Positions 47,841 to 56,045 of a stretch of 64,000 nucleotides of DNA are shown here, piece after piece (positions within the stretch are counted from its first letter, which is position 1; each line of letters opens with the position of its first letter). A program made the position numbers and the translations under genes. A model generated the notes under the pieces. It did no database searches and was not told the DNA's origin. It saw nothing but the letters and a program-made list of their open reading frames with translations. This DNA is from Thermoplasmata archaeon (lineage in GTDB: Archaea; Thermoplasmatota; Thermoplasmata; Lutacidiplasmatales; UBA184), in contig JAKIWL010000001.1 in the NCBI GenBank assembly GCA_022750055.1, positions 124,001-188,000 on the forward strand, in the 5' to 3' direction.

Positions 47841-48647
47841 ATGGTCACCGTACGGACGCCCCCCGGTCGCGTCCGGGTCGCGCTCGGAGACGCGCGGGAT
47901 CTTCCCGGCGTACCGTCCGAGTCGGTCGCGCTCGTGGTGACGAGCCCCCCGTATCCGATGCTCCCGCAGTGGGACGAGCTGTTCCGGCGATGGGGCGCGA
48001 CCGGATTTGAAGCGATGCATGCACGGCTTGCGGAAGCGTGGGCCGCCTGCCGGAGAGTCCTCGTACCGGGCGGGATCCTCGCCGTCAACATCGGCGACGC
48101 CCTTCGGACGCTCGAGGGGGAGTTCCGGCTGTGGCCCAATCACGTTCGCGTGGCCCTCGACTGCGAGGCCCTGGGGCTGCGGCCCCTGCCCTACATCCTG
48201 TGGAAGAAGCCGACGAACCGCCCGAACGCGTTCCTCGGCTCGGGCTTCGATCCCCCGAACGCCTACGTGACGCTCGACTGCGAGTTCATCCTCCTCTTCA
48301 GAAAAGGCTCCCCCCGGCGGTTTCCCCCGAAGGACCCTCGTCGGGTCGAGAGCCGGTACTCCAGGTCGGAACGGGACACGTGGTTCTCGCAGGTGTGGAC
48401 CGACATCCGAGGGGTTCGCCAGGGCCTCGACGGCGCTCGGACCGGGGCCTTCCCTCCGGCGATCCCCGAGCGCCTGATCCGGATGTTCAGCGTCGTCGGC
48501 GACACCGTCCTCGACCCCTTTGCCGGGACGGGGACCACCTTGTGGGAGGCCTCGCGGTTTGGGCGCGACTCGGTCGGGGTCGAGATCGACCCGGTGCTGT
48601 ACGAGCGCCTAGTCGATCGGGCTAGGCGCTCAGGGGTCGAGCCCTAG
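47841..48647 (+). CDS. DNA methyltransferase, N4-cytosine/N6-adenine class
   Basis: LVVTSPPYPMLPQWDELF...FRKGSPRRFPPKD...GDTVLDPFAGTGTTLWEASRFGRDSVGVEID: TSPPY and DPFAGTGT motifs. Confidence 0.9.
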   Translation: MVTVRTPPGRVRVALGDARDLPGVPSESVALVVTSPPYPMLPQWDELFRRWGATGFEAMHARLAEAWAACRRVLVPGGILAVNIGDALRTLEGEFRLWPNHVRVALDCEALGLRPLPYILWKKPTNRPNAFLGSGFDPPNAYVTLDCEFILLFRKGSPRRFPPKDPRRVESRYSRSERDTWFSQVWTDIRGVRQGLDGARTGAFPPAIPERLIRMFSVVGDTVLDPFAGTGTTLWEASRFGRDSVGVEIDPVLYERLVDRARRSGVEP

Positions 48648-49186
48648 CGGGGCGCGGTCCGGCGCGCTTCGAGCTCCTCGTAGACTGCGGTGGAGAGGTA
48701 GCTGAGCGCGTGGTCGCTTAGCCGGTCGAGGTGAAGGAGGAGGTAGTGCAGGTAGATCCGCTCCGGTCGGGTAGACGGTCCGGGCGGGTGGGGTCGTCGG
48801 CCGGGTTCGGGAGCCTCCGGGCCGTATCGCATGGCCGCGAGGGTCTCGGGATGGTGTTCTCGTTCCGACCCGTGGAGGGCCCGGCCGGTCGCCCGGGTGA
48901 GGGGGGGATAGACCCGGGCGACCGGGTCGAGCTCGCCGACCGCCTCGTCCGATGCCGCATCGGGGTCTGGGTCCCCCGCCGTGGGTCGAATGGGCGCGGA
49001 GCGGGACCCGGAGCGGGGCGGGAGCGACTCGACGACCGTCGAACGATATGGGGCGAGGTGGGGGGCGGAGTCGGGTCCTTGGAAATCCGTGATCGGGCGG
49101 CCGCCGATCTCCTCGGCGATCTTTCGGAAGCTCCACGTGCCCCGACGCCTTGGCGGGACCTCGGCGGTAGCGAGCGCTTCCTCCAC
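48644..49186 (-). CDS. Uncharacterised protein, last gene of the T4SS-like operon
   Basis: GTG-start ORF; N-term TWSFRKIAEEIGGRPITDFQGPDSAPHLAPYR; C-term helical ERIYLHYLLLHLDRLSDHALSYLSTAVYEELEARR. Confidence 0.6.
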   Translation of the reverse strand: MEEALATAEVPPRRRGTWSFRKIAEEIGGRPITDFQGPDSAPHLAPYRSTVVESLPPRSGSRSAPIRPTAGDPDPDAASDEAVGELDPVARVYPPLTRATGRALHGSEREHHPETLAAMRYGPEAPEPGRRPHPPGPSTRPERIYLHYLLLHLDRLSDHALSYLSTAVYEELEARRTAPR

Positions 49187-49250
49187 GGCCCGGAGGGCGG
49201 AGGTCGCATGAGATAAACTCGCGCCTCGACTGGTCCGTCTCCTCGACGGG

Positions 49251-50903
49251 TCAGTGGCCTTTCGGCCCGGGCCCCGCGGTCCCGCTCAGCAGCTCGTATT
49301 CCGGGGTCGAGGCCACGATCGCGATCGGAAGGTGAGAAGGACCGAACCGAAGGAGCCCTTCCGAGTATCCGGCCTCCTTCGGAAGTCGCGCCCTCGGGAG
49401 CCATTCCGCCTCCGACTCGGTCAGCGAAAAGAATCGGCGCGCGGCCTCGGAGACCTCCGGGAGGCGGAGCAGGAAGGAGGCGCGCAGGTTCCGCAAGAGG
49501 GATCGACCGCTCTCGGTCCGAAGAAAATCGTCCGGATTCTGGCTCGCGATCAGGAGGCCGGCGTGGAAGTGCCGCACGTGGCGTACGAGTCGGTCGAGGA
49601 ACTCCGCGGTCGCGGGAACTCGGGCGAGCAGGTGGGCCTCGTCGACGAGGACCAACTTCGGTCGGTCCGAACCCTTGAGGCGGCCGTACACCGCGTCCAG
49701 CAGAAACGCGAGGTAGAACGGGAGCTGGCCTTCGGCCGCTCCGGACAGGTCGAAGACGAGGGGGGTCCGCGCCCAATCGACCGTCGTGGGTCCATCGAGG
49801 TGACGAAGGGACCCGGTCCGGAACACCTCCAAGAGACCCGACAGACGGCTCGGGACCACCGGGAGTCGTTCCACCTCCCGAAGCAGGTCGGAGAGGGTCG
49901 GACGAAGCTGGGTCGCTCCGTACAGACGGGCCACCGCGGTGTCCAGTGCGGCCCCCTCCTCGTCGTTCAGGCTCGGGAAGAGCGCCCGCAAGACCGCGGT
50001 GATGCGCGCGGCCGGGCCCGGCCCGTCCGACGCTGCCTCCCCCGCATCCAGCGGGTTGATCCGCGGTCCGCCCGGCACGGCCGGTCGGACGACCTGGCCC
50101 CCGGTCGCTTCGGCGAGCCGAGCGAACTCGCCGAGTGGATCGACCAGGTACAGCTCCACATCGGGCTGGGTCCAGCGACTCCGCAGGGCCCACAGGGAGG
50201 CGGCGAACGACTTGCCGGAGCCCGTCATCCCGAAGATTCCCCAGGAGTGGCTTGCGTGACGCCACCGATCGAGAACGACCGGGGCCGCATCGTCGAGAAG
50301 CAGGCCCACCAGCACTCCATGCGGTTCGACGACCGCCTCGTCGACGAACGGAAAGAACGCGCCGAGTCCGTCGGTCGACAGCGTGTGCCAGTATCCGGGC
50401 GGGCGGCGTTCCGTTCCCAGCAGGTCCGGAGGACCCAGCGTCTCCCCCGCCTCGAATCGGGGGACGCGCGTCCGGAAGCCGAGGGAGGCGAGGCGGCGGA
50501 GCAGTTCGGAGCGCCGTTGCTCAGCGCGTGTCATCGAGGGGCCCTGGGCATGCAGCGCGAGGCCGACCCGGAACAGGTCTTCGGCGCCGGAGGCCACGCG
50601 CCGCCCGAGCTCCCGGGCGCTCTCGGCTTCGAGTTCGAGGTCGGCCGTGCGCGCCGACCCGCTCGGTCGGCCCTCCGAGAGCTCCGCCTCGGCGACCGAC
50701 CCCGCTCCTTCCAGGAGGTCGAGGGAACGGGGGCGGGGGATCCGATGGAATTGCATCCGAAGGCCGTACCCGCTCGGCCCCGCTAGGATGCGACCGAGAA
50801 AACCGAACGGGACCTCCTTCGGGAGCTCCGGAATGACGACGGGAAGGGAGAACCCAAGGGGCCCGACGACCCAGCTTTCCCCTTCGACTCGCCGCCGGGT
50901 CAC
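49251..50903 (-). CDS. VirB4/TraC/CedB-like conjugation ATPase
   Basis: YWHTLSTDGLGAFFPFVDEAVVEPHGVLVGLLLDDAAPVVLDRWRHASHSWGIFGMTGSGKSFAASLWAL (VirB4-type linker + Walker A); PKLVLVDEAHLLARVPATAEFLDRLVRHVRHFHAGLLIASQNPDDFL. Confidence 0.88.
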   Translation of the reverse strand: MTRRRVEGESWVVGPLGFSLPVVIPELPKEVPFGFLGRILAGPSGYGLRMQFHRIPRPRSLDLLEGAGSVAEAELSEGRPSGSARTADLELEAESARELGRRVASGAEDLFRVGLALHAQGPSMTRAEQRRSELLRRLASLGFRTRVPRFEAGETLGPPDLLGTERRPPGYWHTLSTDGLGAFFPFVDEAVVEPHGVLVGLLLDDAAPVVLDRWRHASHSWGIFGMTGSGKSFAASLWALRSRWTQPDVELYLVDPLGEFARLAEATGGQVVRPAVPGGPRINPLDAGEAASDGPGPAARITAVLRALFPSLNDEEGAALDTAVARLYGATQLRPTLSDLLREVERLPVVPSRLSGLLEVFRTGSLRHLDGPTTVDWARTPLVFDLSGAAEGQLPFYLAFLLDAVYGRLKGSDRPKLVLVDEAHLLARVPATAEFLDRLVRHVRHFHAGLLIASQNPDDFLRTESGRSLLRNLRASFLLRLPEVSEAARRFFSLTESEAEWLPRARLPKEAGYSEGLLRFGPSHLPIAIVASTPEYELLSGTAGPGPKGH

Positions 50904-51250
50904 GATCCCTCCCCGAACGCCGGCACGCGCCGCCCGACCCAGCCCACGAATCCTGCGGTACCGCCTAGGACCACCCCACGGGCGATCGCCGCCGGCCCGA
51001 TCGCCGACACGAAGAACGCCCAACCGGCGATGGAGGCAACGAGCCCTAGGAGGAGCAGGGGGCGACGACCGACCTCACCGGGTGGGTTCGGTCCGATGAG
51101 CCAACCCACGAGAGCGAGGGCCGCCAGGGCGGCGGCCATCCCATCGAAGAAGGGCCATCCGACCGAAGCGATCCCCGCGAGCGCCGAGAGGGTCCCCGCG
51201 GTCGCGACCGGATCGATGGCGAACGACTCGAATCGGGGAGGCCATCTCAT
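50900..51250 (-). CDS. Small polytopic membrane protein of the T4SS-like operon
   Basis: MRWPPRFESFAIDPVATAGTLSALAGIASVGWPFFDGMAAALAALALVGWLIG...RRPLLLLGLVASIAGWAFFVSAIG...; several TM segments; ATGA overlaps both sides. Confidence 0.7.
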   Translation of the reverse strand: MRWPPRFESFAIDPVATAGTLSALAGIASVGWPFFDGMAAALAALALVGWLIGPNPPGEVGRRPLLLLGLVASIAGWAFFVSAIGPAAIARGVVLGGTAGFVGWVGRRVPAFGEGS

Positions 51251-52023
51251 GGGGGAAGCCGTCCGGTCCAACCGAGGGTCTCCGCGGCGCTCGACAGGTT
51301 GGGGCCGCGGAGCCGGTCGACGGGGACGCCCAGACCGGCGAGTCCGGATTGGAACGCATCCGTCCGCTCGTTCAACCGGCGGAGCGAGACCGGATCCGAC
51401 CCGGATTCGAACAGGAGGACGCAGACGCGGCGGAGTCGGCGGCGGCGGAGCAGGAGCTTGGCCATCTCCTGGTAGCCCGTCCGGGCGGCGGCCTCGGCCG
51501 GCCCGTAGCTCGACCTCTTCGGAAGGTGGAACGGCGAGCCCGGGATCGGTGCGCTGCCCACGTCGAGATGGACCCCGGATTCGACGGTCCGCAATAGCTC
51601 CCGATACCGGTCGAACAGCGCGCGCGCGTCACTGGGAGGAAGGAACCGGATCGGGACCCCGCCCGCTTCGAGGATCGTCGCGGTGACCGGACCCGGTAGC
51701 CTGAGATACGTCTCCGAGCCGCTCGTCGCCACCGGGCTACTCCTCCCATTCTCGGGGTGACGGCGTCGCCATCTCCATCGGAGGTAATCACCGGCGCGAT
51801 CGTCGAGACCCTTGCCCTCCGGTCGGACGACCGACAGCACAAACCCGAGCGCCAGGATCGGAAGCCAGGCGAGCGCCCCTCCGATCGGGACCACGATCGC
51901 GCCCGCCGCGGCGTAGGCGGCGAACCGCATCGCGTCGCGGGCGGTGGGGAACGGTCCGAGTCGCATCCGGCGCTCCAGGGGTCTCGGAAGAGGGATGGGC
52001 GCGAGGCCGTGGTCCTCCGCCAC
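51247..52023 (-). CDS. VirB3/PrgI-like TM hairpin fused to a soluble VirB4 N-domain-like region
   Basis: TM pair AMRFAAYAAAGAIVVPIGGALAWLPILALGFVLSVVRPEGKGLDD followed by a soluble domain ending VLLFESGSDPVSLRRLNERTDAFQSGLAGLGVPVDRL. Confidence 0.65.
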   Translation of the reverse strand: MAEDHGLAPIPLPRPLERRMRLGPFPTARDAMRFAAYAAAGAIVVPIGGALAWLPILALGFVLSVVRPEGKGLDDRAGDYLRWRWRRRHPENGRSSPVATSGSETYLRLPGPVTATILEAGGVPIRFLPPSDARALFDRYRELLRTVESGVHLDVGSAPIPGSPFHLPKRSSYGPAEAAARTGYQEMAKLLLRRRRLRRVCVLLFESGSDPVSLRRLNERTDAFQSGLAGLGVPVDRLRGPNLSSAAETLGWTGRLPP

Positions 52024-52024
52024 C

Positions 52025-53206
52025 CTACATCAACTCCCGGATCGTCGGCGGGAACCGTCGGTAGATCGGGTCGTCGAACTCCGACGGCTCCTCCCTCGAG
52101 CTCCCAGCGGACCGCGCGCGGGCCCCCGAACCACCGGCCGAGGGTCGCATGTGCCGGACGAGATGTCCCGCCCCCCGCCCCAGCAATTCTCCGAACGCGA
52201 GCGGGAGCGCAGCGGGCAGTGGGGCCTTCCCTCCGGCGCTGAGCGCGCTCGAAGCCCCCGATACTGCCCTGCCCCCGGAGGTCCGGGAGCCGCTGATCTC
52301 GCCGAGGGGGCGTGCGTAGCTGGTGGCTCCGAGCGAGGCGACCGCGAGTCCGCGTTGCATGCCCCCCGAGAGCAGTCCGGAAGCGGACGGGAGACCGAGC
52401 TGAGACAGCTGGGTCCCGGCGATCGATAGGAGCGAGGGCGCGCCGAGAGCGAGCGTCAGAAAGGCCACGACGAGCAGAATCGACGGGGAGCCGACCGCGA
52501 GCTCGAGCGGGATCACGAGCAGGCAGGGAAGGAATGCGGCCTCGATGAACCACAACCAGGCCCGCTTCATCACCGAACGCAGCGGAGGGAGCGCCCCTAC
52601 GAGCGTGAGGACCGGGAGCACGACGATCAGGAACGCAAGCAAGGCGTCGCGCAGCGCGACCGCGACGGTGAGGAGAAGGACCAGGGAAAAGAGGACGAAC
52701 GAGACCACGAAGGCGAGCGCCCCGTTGTCCCAGCTGAACCGAGCCCCGGCGATCCCGGTCAGGTTCTGCCAGTGCTGCCACGCACCCCCATCGAAGCTGG
52801 CGACGAGCGGATAGACCGAACCCGCGAGATCGAGGATCGCCCCCGCGACCGGCACCGTGAGGTTCGCGAGCACCACGTAGATCACCAGTCTCGGAAGGAC
52901 GCCCTCCAGGCGAACGAGCTCTCGACCGAGGAAGGACCGCGAGAGGTACAGCAGGCCTAGCGCGATCGCGACGAGGACGACCGCCGGGTCGACCAGGTGG
53001 ACCACGAGATAGTTCGAGAAATCGACTGGTCCCGAGAAGAACGAAGCACCCACGCCGGGGAACGGTGGGAACAGGGCGCCCGGGGAGAGTTCGGGGACGA
53101 GCAGGCCCTCGTACGTCGGCCCGGTGATCGCCTGCAGGATCGCCGTCAGGCCGCTGAAGAGCGCGAAGAGGATCGACTGGATGACGGGGTCGAGAGGGCC
53201 CGACAT
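52025..53206 (-). CDS. Polytopic VirB6/TrbL/CedA-like membrane channel component
   Basis: Multiple long TM segments (VVLVAIALGLLYLSRSFLGRELVRLEGVLPRLVIYVVLANLTVPVAGAILDLAG; ALAFVVSFVLFSLVLLLTVAVALRDALLAFLIVVLPVLTLVGALPPLRSVMKRAWLWFIEAAFLPCLLVIPLELAVG) and a disordered C-terminal tail. Confidence 0.75.
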   Translation of the reverse strand: MSGPLDPVIQSILFALFSGLTAILQAITGPTYEGLLVPELSPGALFPPFPGVGASFFSGPVDFSNYLVVHLVDPAVVLVAIALGLLYLSRSFLGRELVRLEGVLPRLVIYVVLANLTVPVAGAILDLAGSVYPLVASFDGGAWQHWQNLTGIAGARFSWDNGALAFVVSFVLFSLVLLLTVAVALRDALLAFLIVVLPVLTLVGALPPLRSVMKRAWLWFIEAAFLPCLLVIPLELAVGSPSILLVVAFLTLALGAPSLLSIAGTQLSQLGLPSASGLLSGGMQRGLAVASLGATSYARPLGEISGSRTSGGRAVSGASSALSAGGKAPLPAALPLAFGELLGRGAGHLVRHMRPSAGGSGARARSAGSSREEPSEFDDPIYRRFPPTIRELM

Positions 53207-53216
53207 CGCCTCCCCT

Positions 53217-53609
53217 TCAGGGGGCGCCGAGGATCCATTGGGCGAGCCCCCAGACGATCCCGCTCAGCGCCGCGGCAAAGATGACCGTCCCGACGAGAGC
53301 ATCGCGCGCCCGCTCCTTCGCTTGCATCTTCTTCGAGACCTCGTTGGAGAACCAGCTCAACGCGACACGCGACCACGCGATGGCGAGGATCGCCCCGCCG
53401 GCGGCACCGAGGAGCGTTACGATGCGGCCGAGGGCGGCCGAGAAGTTGCCCACCACACTCCCGTTCCCGGACGGCACGAGCTCGTGGCTCGATGGAGAGG
53501 GCGGGCCGATCGCCCCTGGTCCGGGGCCCGGCCCCCACGCTCCGAGGGTAACCAACAGGCCGGCGAGTAGGAGCGGTGAGGAGAACGCGCCGAGGGCCCG
53601 CCCGATCAT
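53217..53609 (-). CDS. VirB2/TrbC-like pilin candidate
   Basis: Signal peptide, short G/P/S-rich segment, then TM-KKMQAKERARDALVGT-TM hairpin (IVTLLGAAGGAILAIAWSRVALSWFSNEVSKKMQAKERARDALVGTVIFAAALSGIVWGLAQWILGAP). Confidence 0.65.
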   Translation of the reverse strand: MIGRALGAFSSPLLLAGLLVTLGAWGPGPGPGAIGPPSPSSHELVPSGNGSVVGNFSAALGRIVTLLGAAGGAILAIAWSRVALSWFSNEVSKKMQAKERARDALVGTVIFAAALSGIVWGLAQWILGAP

Positions 53610-55324
53610 GGATCGTCCTTCGATAGGGCGGGCTCCGTCGGGCCGGGGCCGACCCATCGGATGAGCTCAGAGCCGTCCTCGCTTCGTTCGACCCTCACTC
53701 GCCCGCTCGCCTGGAGAGAAGCCAGCGCCGAATCGACCTCTCCGCCCGACAGTCCCTCCTCCTCTGCGAGCACCCGGAGCACGGAGGGCTCGGTACCGTC
53801 CGAATCCCGTAGGAGCCGCCGGAGGGTCTCCTCCGCCGGTGCGACGCTCGGGGCCAGGGGTCCGTTCCGAGGACGACGACGACGCCGTTCCCAGAGGAAC
53901 GCGCCGGACGCCGCGACGATCAGGACCAGCAGTCCGAGGTACCCGAGCGCCCCTTGCGAGGGAGGGGGGGATGCCTTGGGGACCGGAGCCGCTGTGGGTG
54001 GCGGCCCGAGCGGCGGGTCCGGCGGGGAAGGACTCGCCGAGAAAGCGGCGACGACGACCGTCGAGACGAGCTCCGTCGTCCCCGACAAGGAGTCCTCGAC
54101 GCGCAAGTGCACGGACAAGAACCCCGGGGCCGCCGGGTGCGCCACCCAGAGGAACGGCCCGGACGCATCGACCGATCCCGCCGATCGTTCCTCATCGGAG
54201 AGGACCATCGAGTACGAGTACGGGGCCATCCCTCCGACGAGATCCACGCTCAGATTGAGTGGGGCACCGGCCTGGGGAGAGCGAGTCTCGACCGCGAGGG
54301 CCAGCTCGAGCGGCGGGTAAACGCGCAGGGAGGTGTCCGCGCTGAGGAGGGTCCCGGCGGCATCCGAGAGGTCGAAGCGTACCGTGGCGTTGCCGACCCC
54401 GGCGAAGCGTCCGGACCAGTTGATCGGGGCCGACGTTCCGACCGTCCCGGTGGCTCCAGTGACGTTGAAGTCCGGAAGGCTCGCGGCCGCCGCCCAGGAA
54501 AAGGGGGGCGTCCCTCCCACCACGAGGCCCGTGACGACCGCGCGGGCCCCGGCGTCCACCGCCGGCTGAGCGGCCGTCAGCAGGACCTGGGGCCGCGGAT
54601 GAACGACCGCGACGATCCCGTCGACCGTCGCGGAGACGGAGAGCCGGTCGGTCACCGAGGCCTGGATCCAGGCGTAGCCCGGACTCGCTTGCGTGGTCGC
54701 GACCTCGAGTTGACCGGCTGCTTGGAGGACGCTCGAGCGGGCGGACCCATCGGGAAGCGGGGTCCACGTCACCGCGAAGGGGGGGAAGCTCCCGTCCACC
54801 CGGATCGACAGCGGGATCGGCAGGCCGACGTCGGTCGCTCCCACGAAGGAGGCCAAGGCGATCGAAGGGGCGCTCCCGATCCCCACCGACGCACTGGCCT
54901 GGGCCGAGTTCCCCAGTTCGTCGCGGACCGACACGCTCGCCCAGACCGAGCCGGAGCCCGGCGCCAGGAGCGTGATCGATCGATTCGTGCTCACGAGACC
55001 AAGGGAATCGTTCCACAGGTATCGATAGGCCCAGCCGAACCCTCCTTGCGCGGTCGCCTCCAGGGTGAAGGGGGCGTTGGGATCGACCGAAGGACCCGGC
55101 AGGGAGATCTGGACCGTCAGGCCGAACCCTCCGAGGAGGGCGGGCTCCGTTCGCGCGAGGGCGACGGGCCGATCGCCCCTCGCTCCCGCGACGGACGGTC
55201 CACCGGGACCCGGGATCATGGGCACGATCGGGAACCCAGCGAGCAGGGCGAGGAAGAGGGTCCCCAGGGTCCGGCGCCGCCAAGATTCTACCGTCGTCCG
55301 AGAGCGCGTTCGCACAGCAACCAC
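53606..55324 (-). CDS. Surface Ig-like receptor with TM and cytoplasmic winged helix, first gene of the T4SS-like operon
   Basis: Signal-like N-terminus, repeated Ig-like modules (ATAQGGFGWAYRYLWNDS; VVGGTPPFSWAAAAS; LVGGMAPYSYSMVLSD), TM LGYLGLLVLIVAASGAFLW ERRRRR, then APAEETLRRLLRDSDGTEPSVLRVLAEEEGLSGGEVDSALASLQASGRVRVERSEDG wHTH. Confidence 0.75.
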   Translation of the reverse strand: MVAVRTRSRTTVESWRRRTLGTLFLALLAGFPIVPMIPGPGGPSVAGARGDRPVALARTEPALLGGFGLTVQISLPGPSVDPNAPFTLEATAQGGFGWAYRYLWNDSLGLVSTNRSITLLAPGSGSVWASVSVRDELGNSAQASASVGIGSAPSIALASFVGATDVGLPIPLSIRVDGSFPPFAVTWTPLPDGSARSSVLQAAGQLEVATTQASPGYAWIQASVTDRLSVSATVDGIVAVVHPRPQVLLTAAQPAVDAGARAVVTGLVVGGTPPFSWAAAASLPDFNVTGATGTVGTSAPINWSGRFAGVGNATVRFDLSDAAGTLLSADTSLRVYPPLELALAVETRSPQAGAPLNLSVDLVGGMAPYSYSMVLSDEERSAGSVDASGPFLWVAHPAAPGFLSVHLRVEDSLSGTTELVSTVVVAAFSASPSPPDPPLGPPPTAAPVPKASPPPSQGALGYLGLLVLIVAASGAFLWERRRRRPRNGPLAPSVAPAEETLRRLLRDSDGTEPSVLRVLAEEEGLSGGEVDSALASLQASGRVRVERSEDGSELIRWVGPGPTEPALSKDDP

Positions 55325-55388
55325 CGTGCGCTGAGAGACGGGGTCGGGTATTTCGGACGAATCGGACCGGCGAACGATGAACGGTGGT

Positions 55389-56045
55389 TCAACCGGTCAC
55401 GGGGACCGCGAGGTGGTCTCGCGAGAACGGCGCCAGGTCCACCTCGGGGCCGATCGATAGGCCGGAGGCGGCCAGTTCCCTGCGCGCCTCGGCGACGACC
55501 GAGCGGGCGGTTCGGGACTGGGAGATCGACCGGACCTTCAGCATCAGTAGACCCCGGCCCGACGGATTGAGACAAGCATTCGCGTTCTCCCCGAAGATCC
55601 GGGCCTGGGCGCGTTGCGCCACGTCCTGGTACAGGAGGTCGACGGTGCCGACGTCTGCGGCGTAGCGTTCGGGAAGTTGCGCGTCGGCGAGGATCGGTAG
55701 GAGGTTCTCCCGACGGCGGGAGAGCTCAAGAAGCGGGGCGAAGGAGAGCGGGCTCTTCTCGATCACGAAGATCGGCGCCCCCGGGAGCAGGTCCGACAGG
55801 TGGCTCACGGTCGTCCCGTGGGAGCCGCCGAGATAGAGGACCGAGCGGACGCGTTCGAAGAGCGAGCTGGGTCCCCCCTTCAACAGATATGCCGCGAGCT
55901 TGGACCGGAACGGGTCCCACCGGCGGTACTCCGTTCCGGACTCTTTCAGGAGATCCTCCCCGTAGACCCGAACCCCGGGGGTCGCGTTCTCGGTATAGAG
56001 GTCGCGCCCGTGTCGGAAGATCCGAGGAAACTCCGTGGGTTCCAT
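55389..56045 (-). CDS. flpA: Fibrillarin-like rRNA/tRNA 2'-O-methyltransferase
   Basis: EYRRWDPFRSKLAAYLLKG...VLYLGGSHGTTVSHLSDLLPGAPIFVIEKSPLSFAPLLELSRRRENLLPILADAQLPERYAADVGTVDLLYQDVAQRAQARIFGENANACLNPSGRGLLMLKVRSI. Confidence 0.95.
   Translation of the reverse strand: MEPTEFPRIFRHGRDLYTENATPGVRVYGEDLLKESGTEYRRWDPFRSKLAAYLLKGGPSSLFERVRSVLYLGGSHGTTVSHLSDLLPGAPIFVIEKSPLSFAPLLELSRRRENLLPILADAQLPERYAADVGTVDLLYQDVAQRAQARIFGENANACLNPSGRGLLMLKVRSISQSRTARSVVAEARRELAASGLSIGPEVDLAPFSRDHLAVPVTG

Noticed and set aside
48644-55324. Ordinary integrated conjugative element or provirus
   Set aside because: No relaxase, integrase, attachment repeats, replication or capsid genes noticed; flanks are core genes. 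Cannot be fully excluded without wider context.
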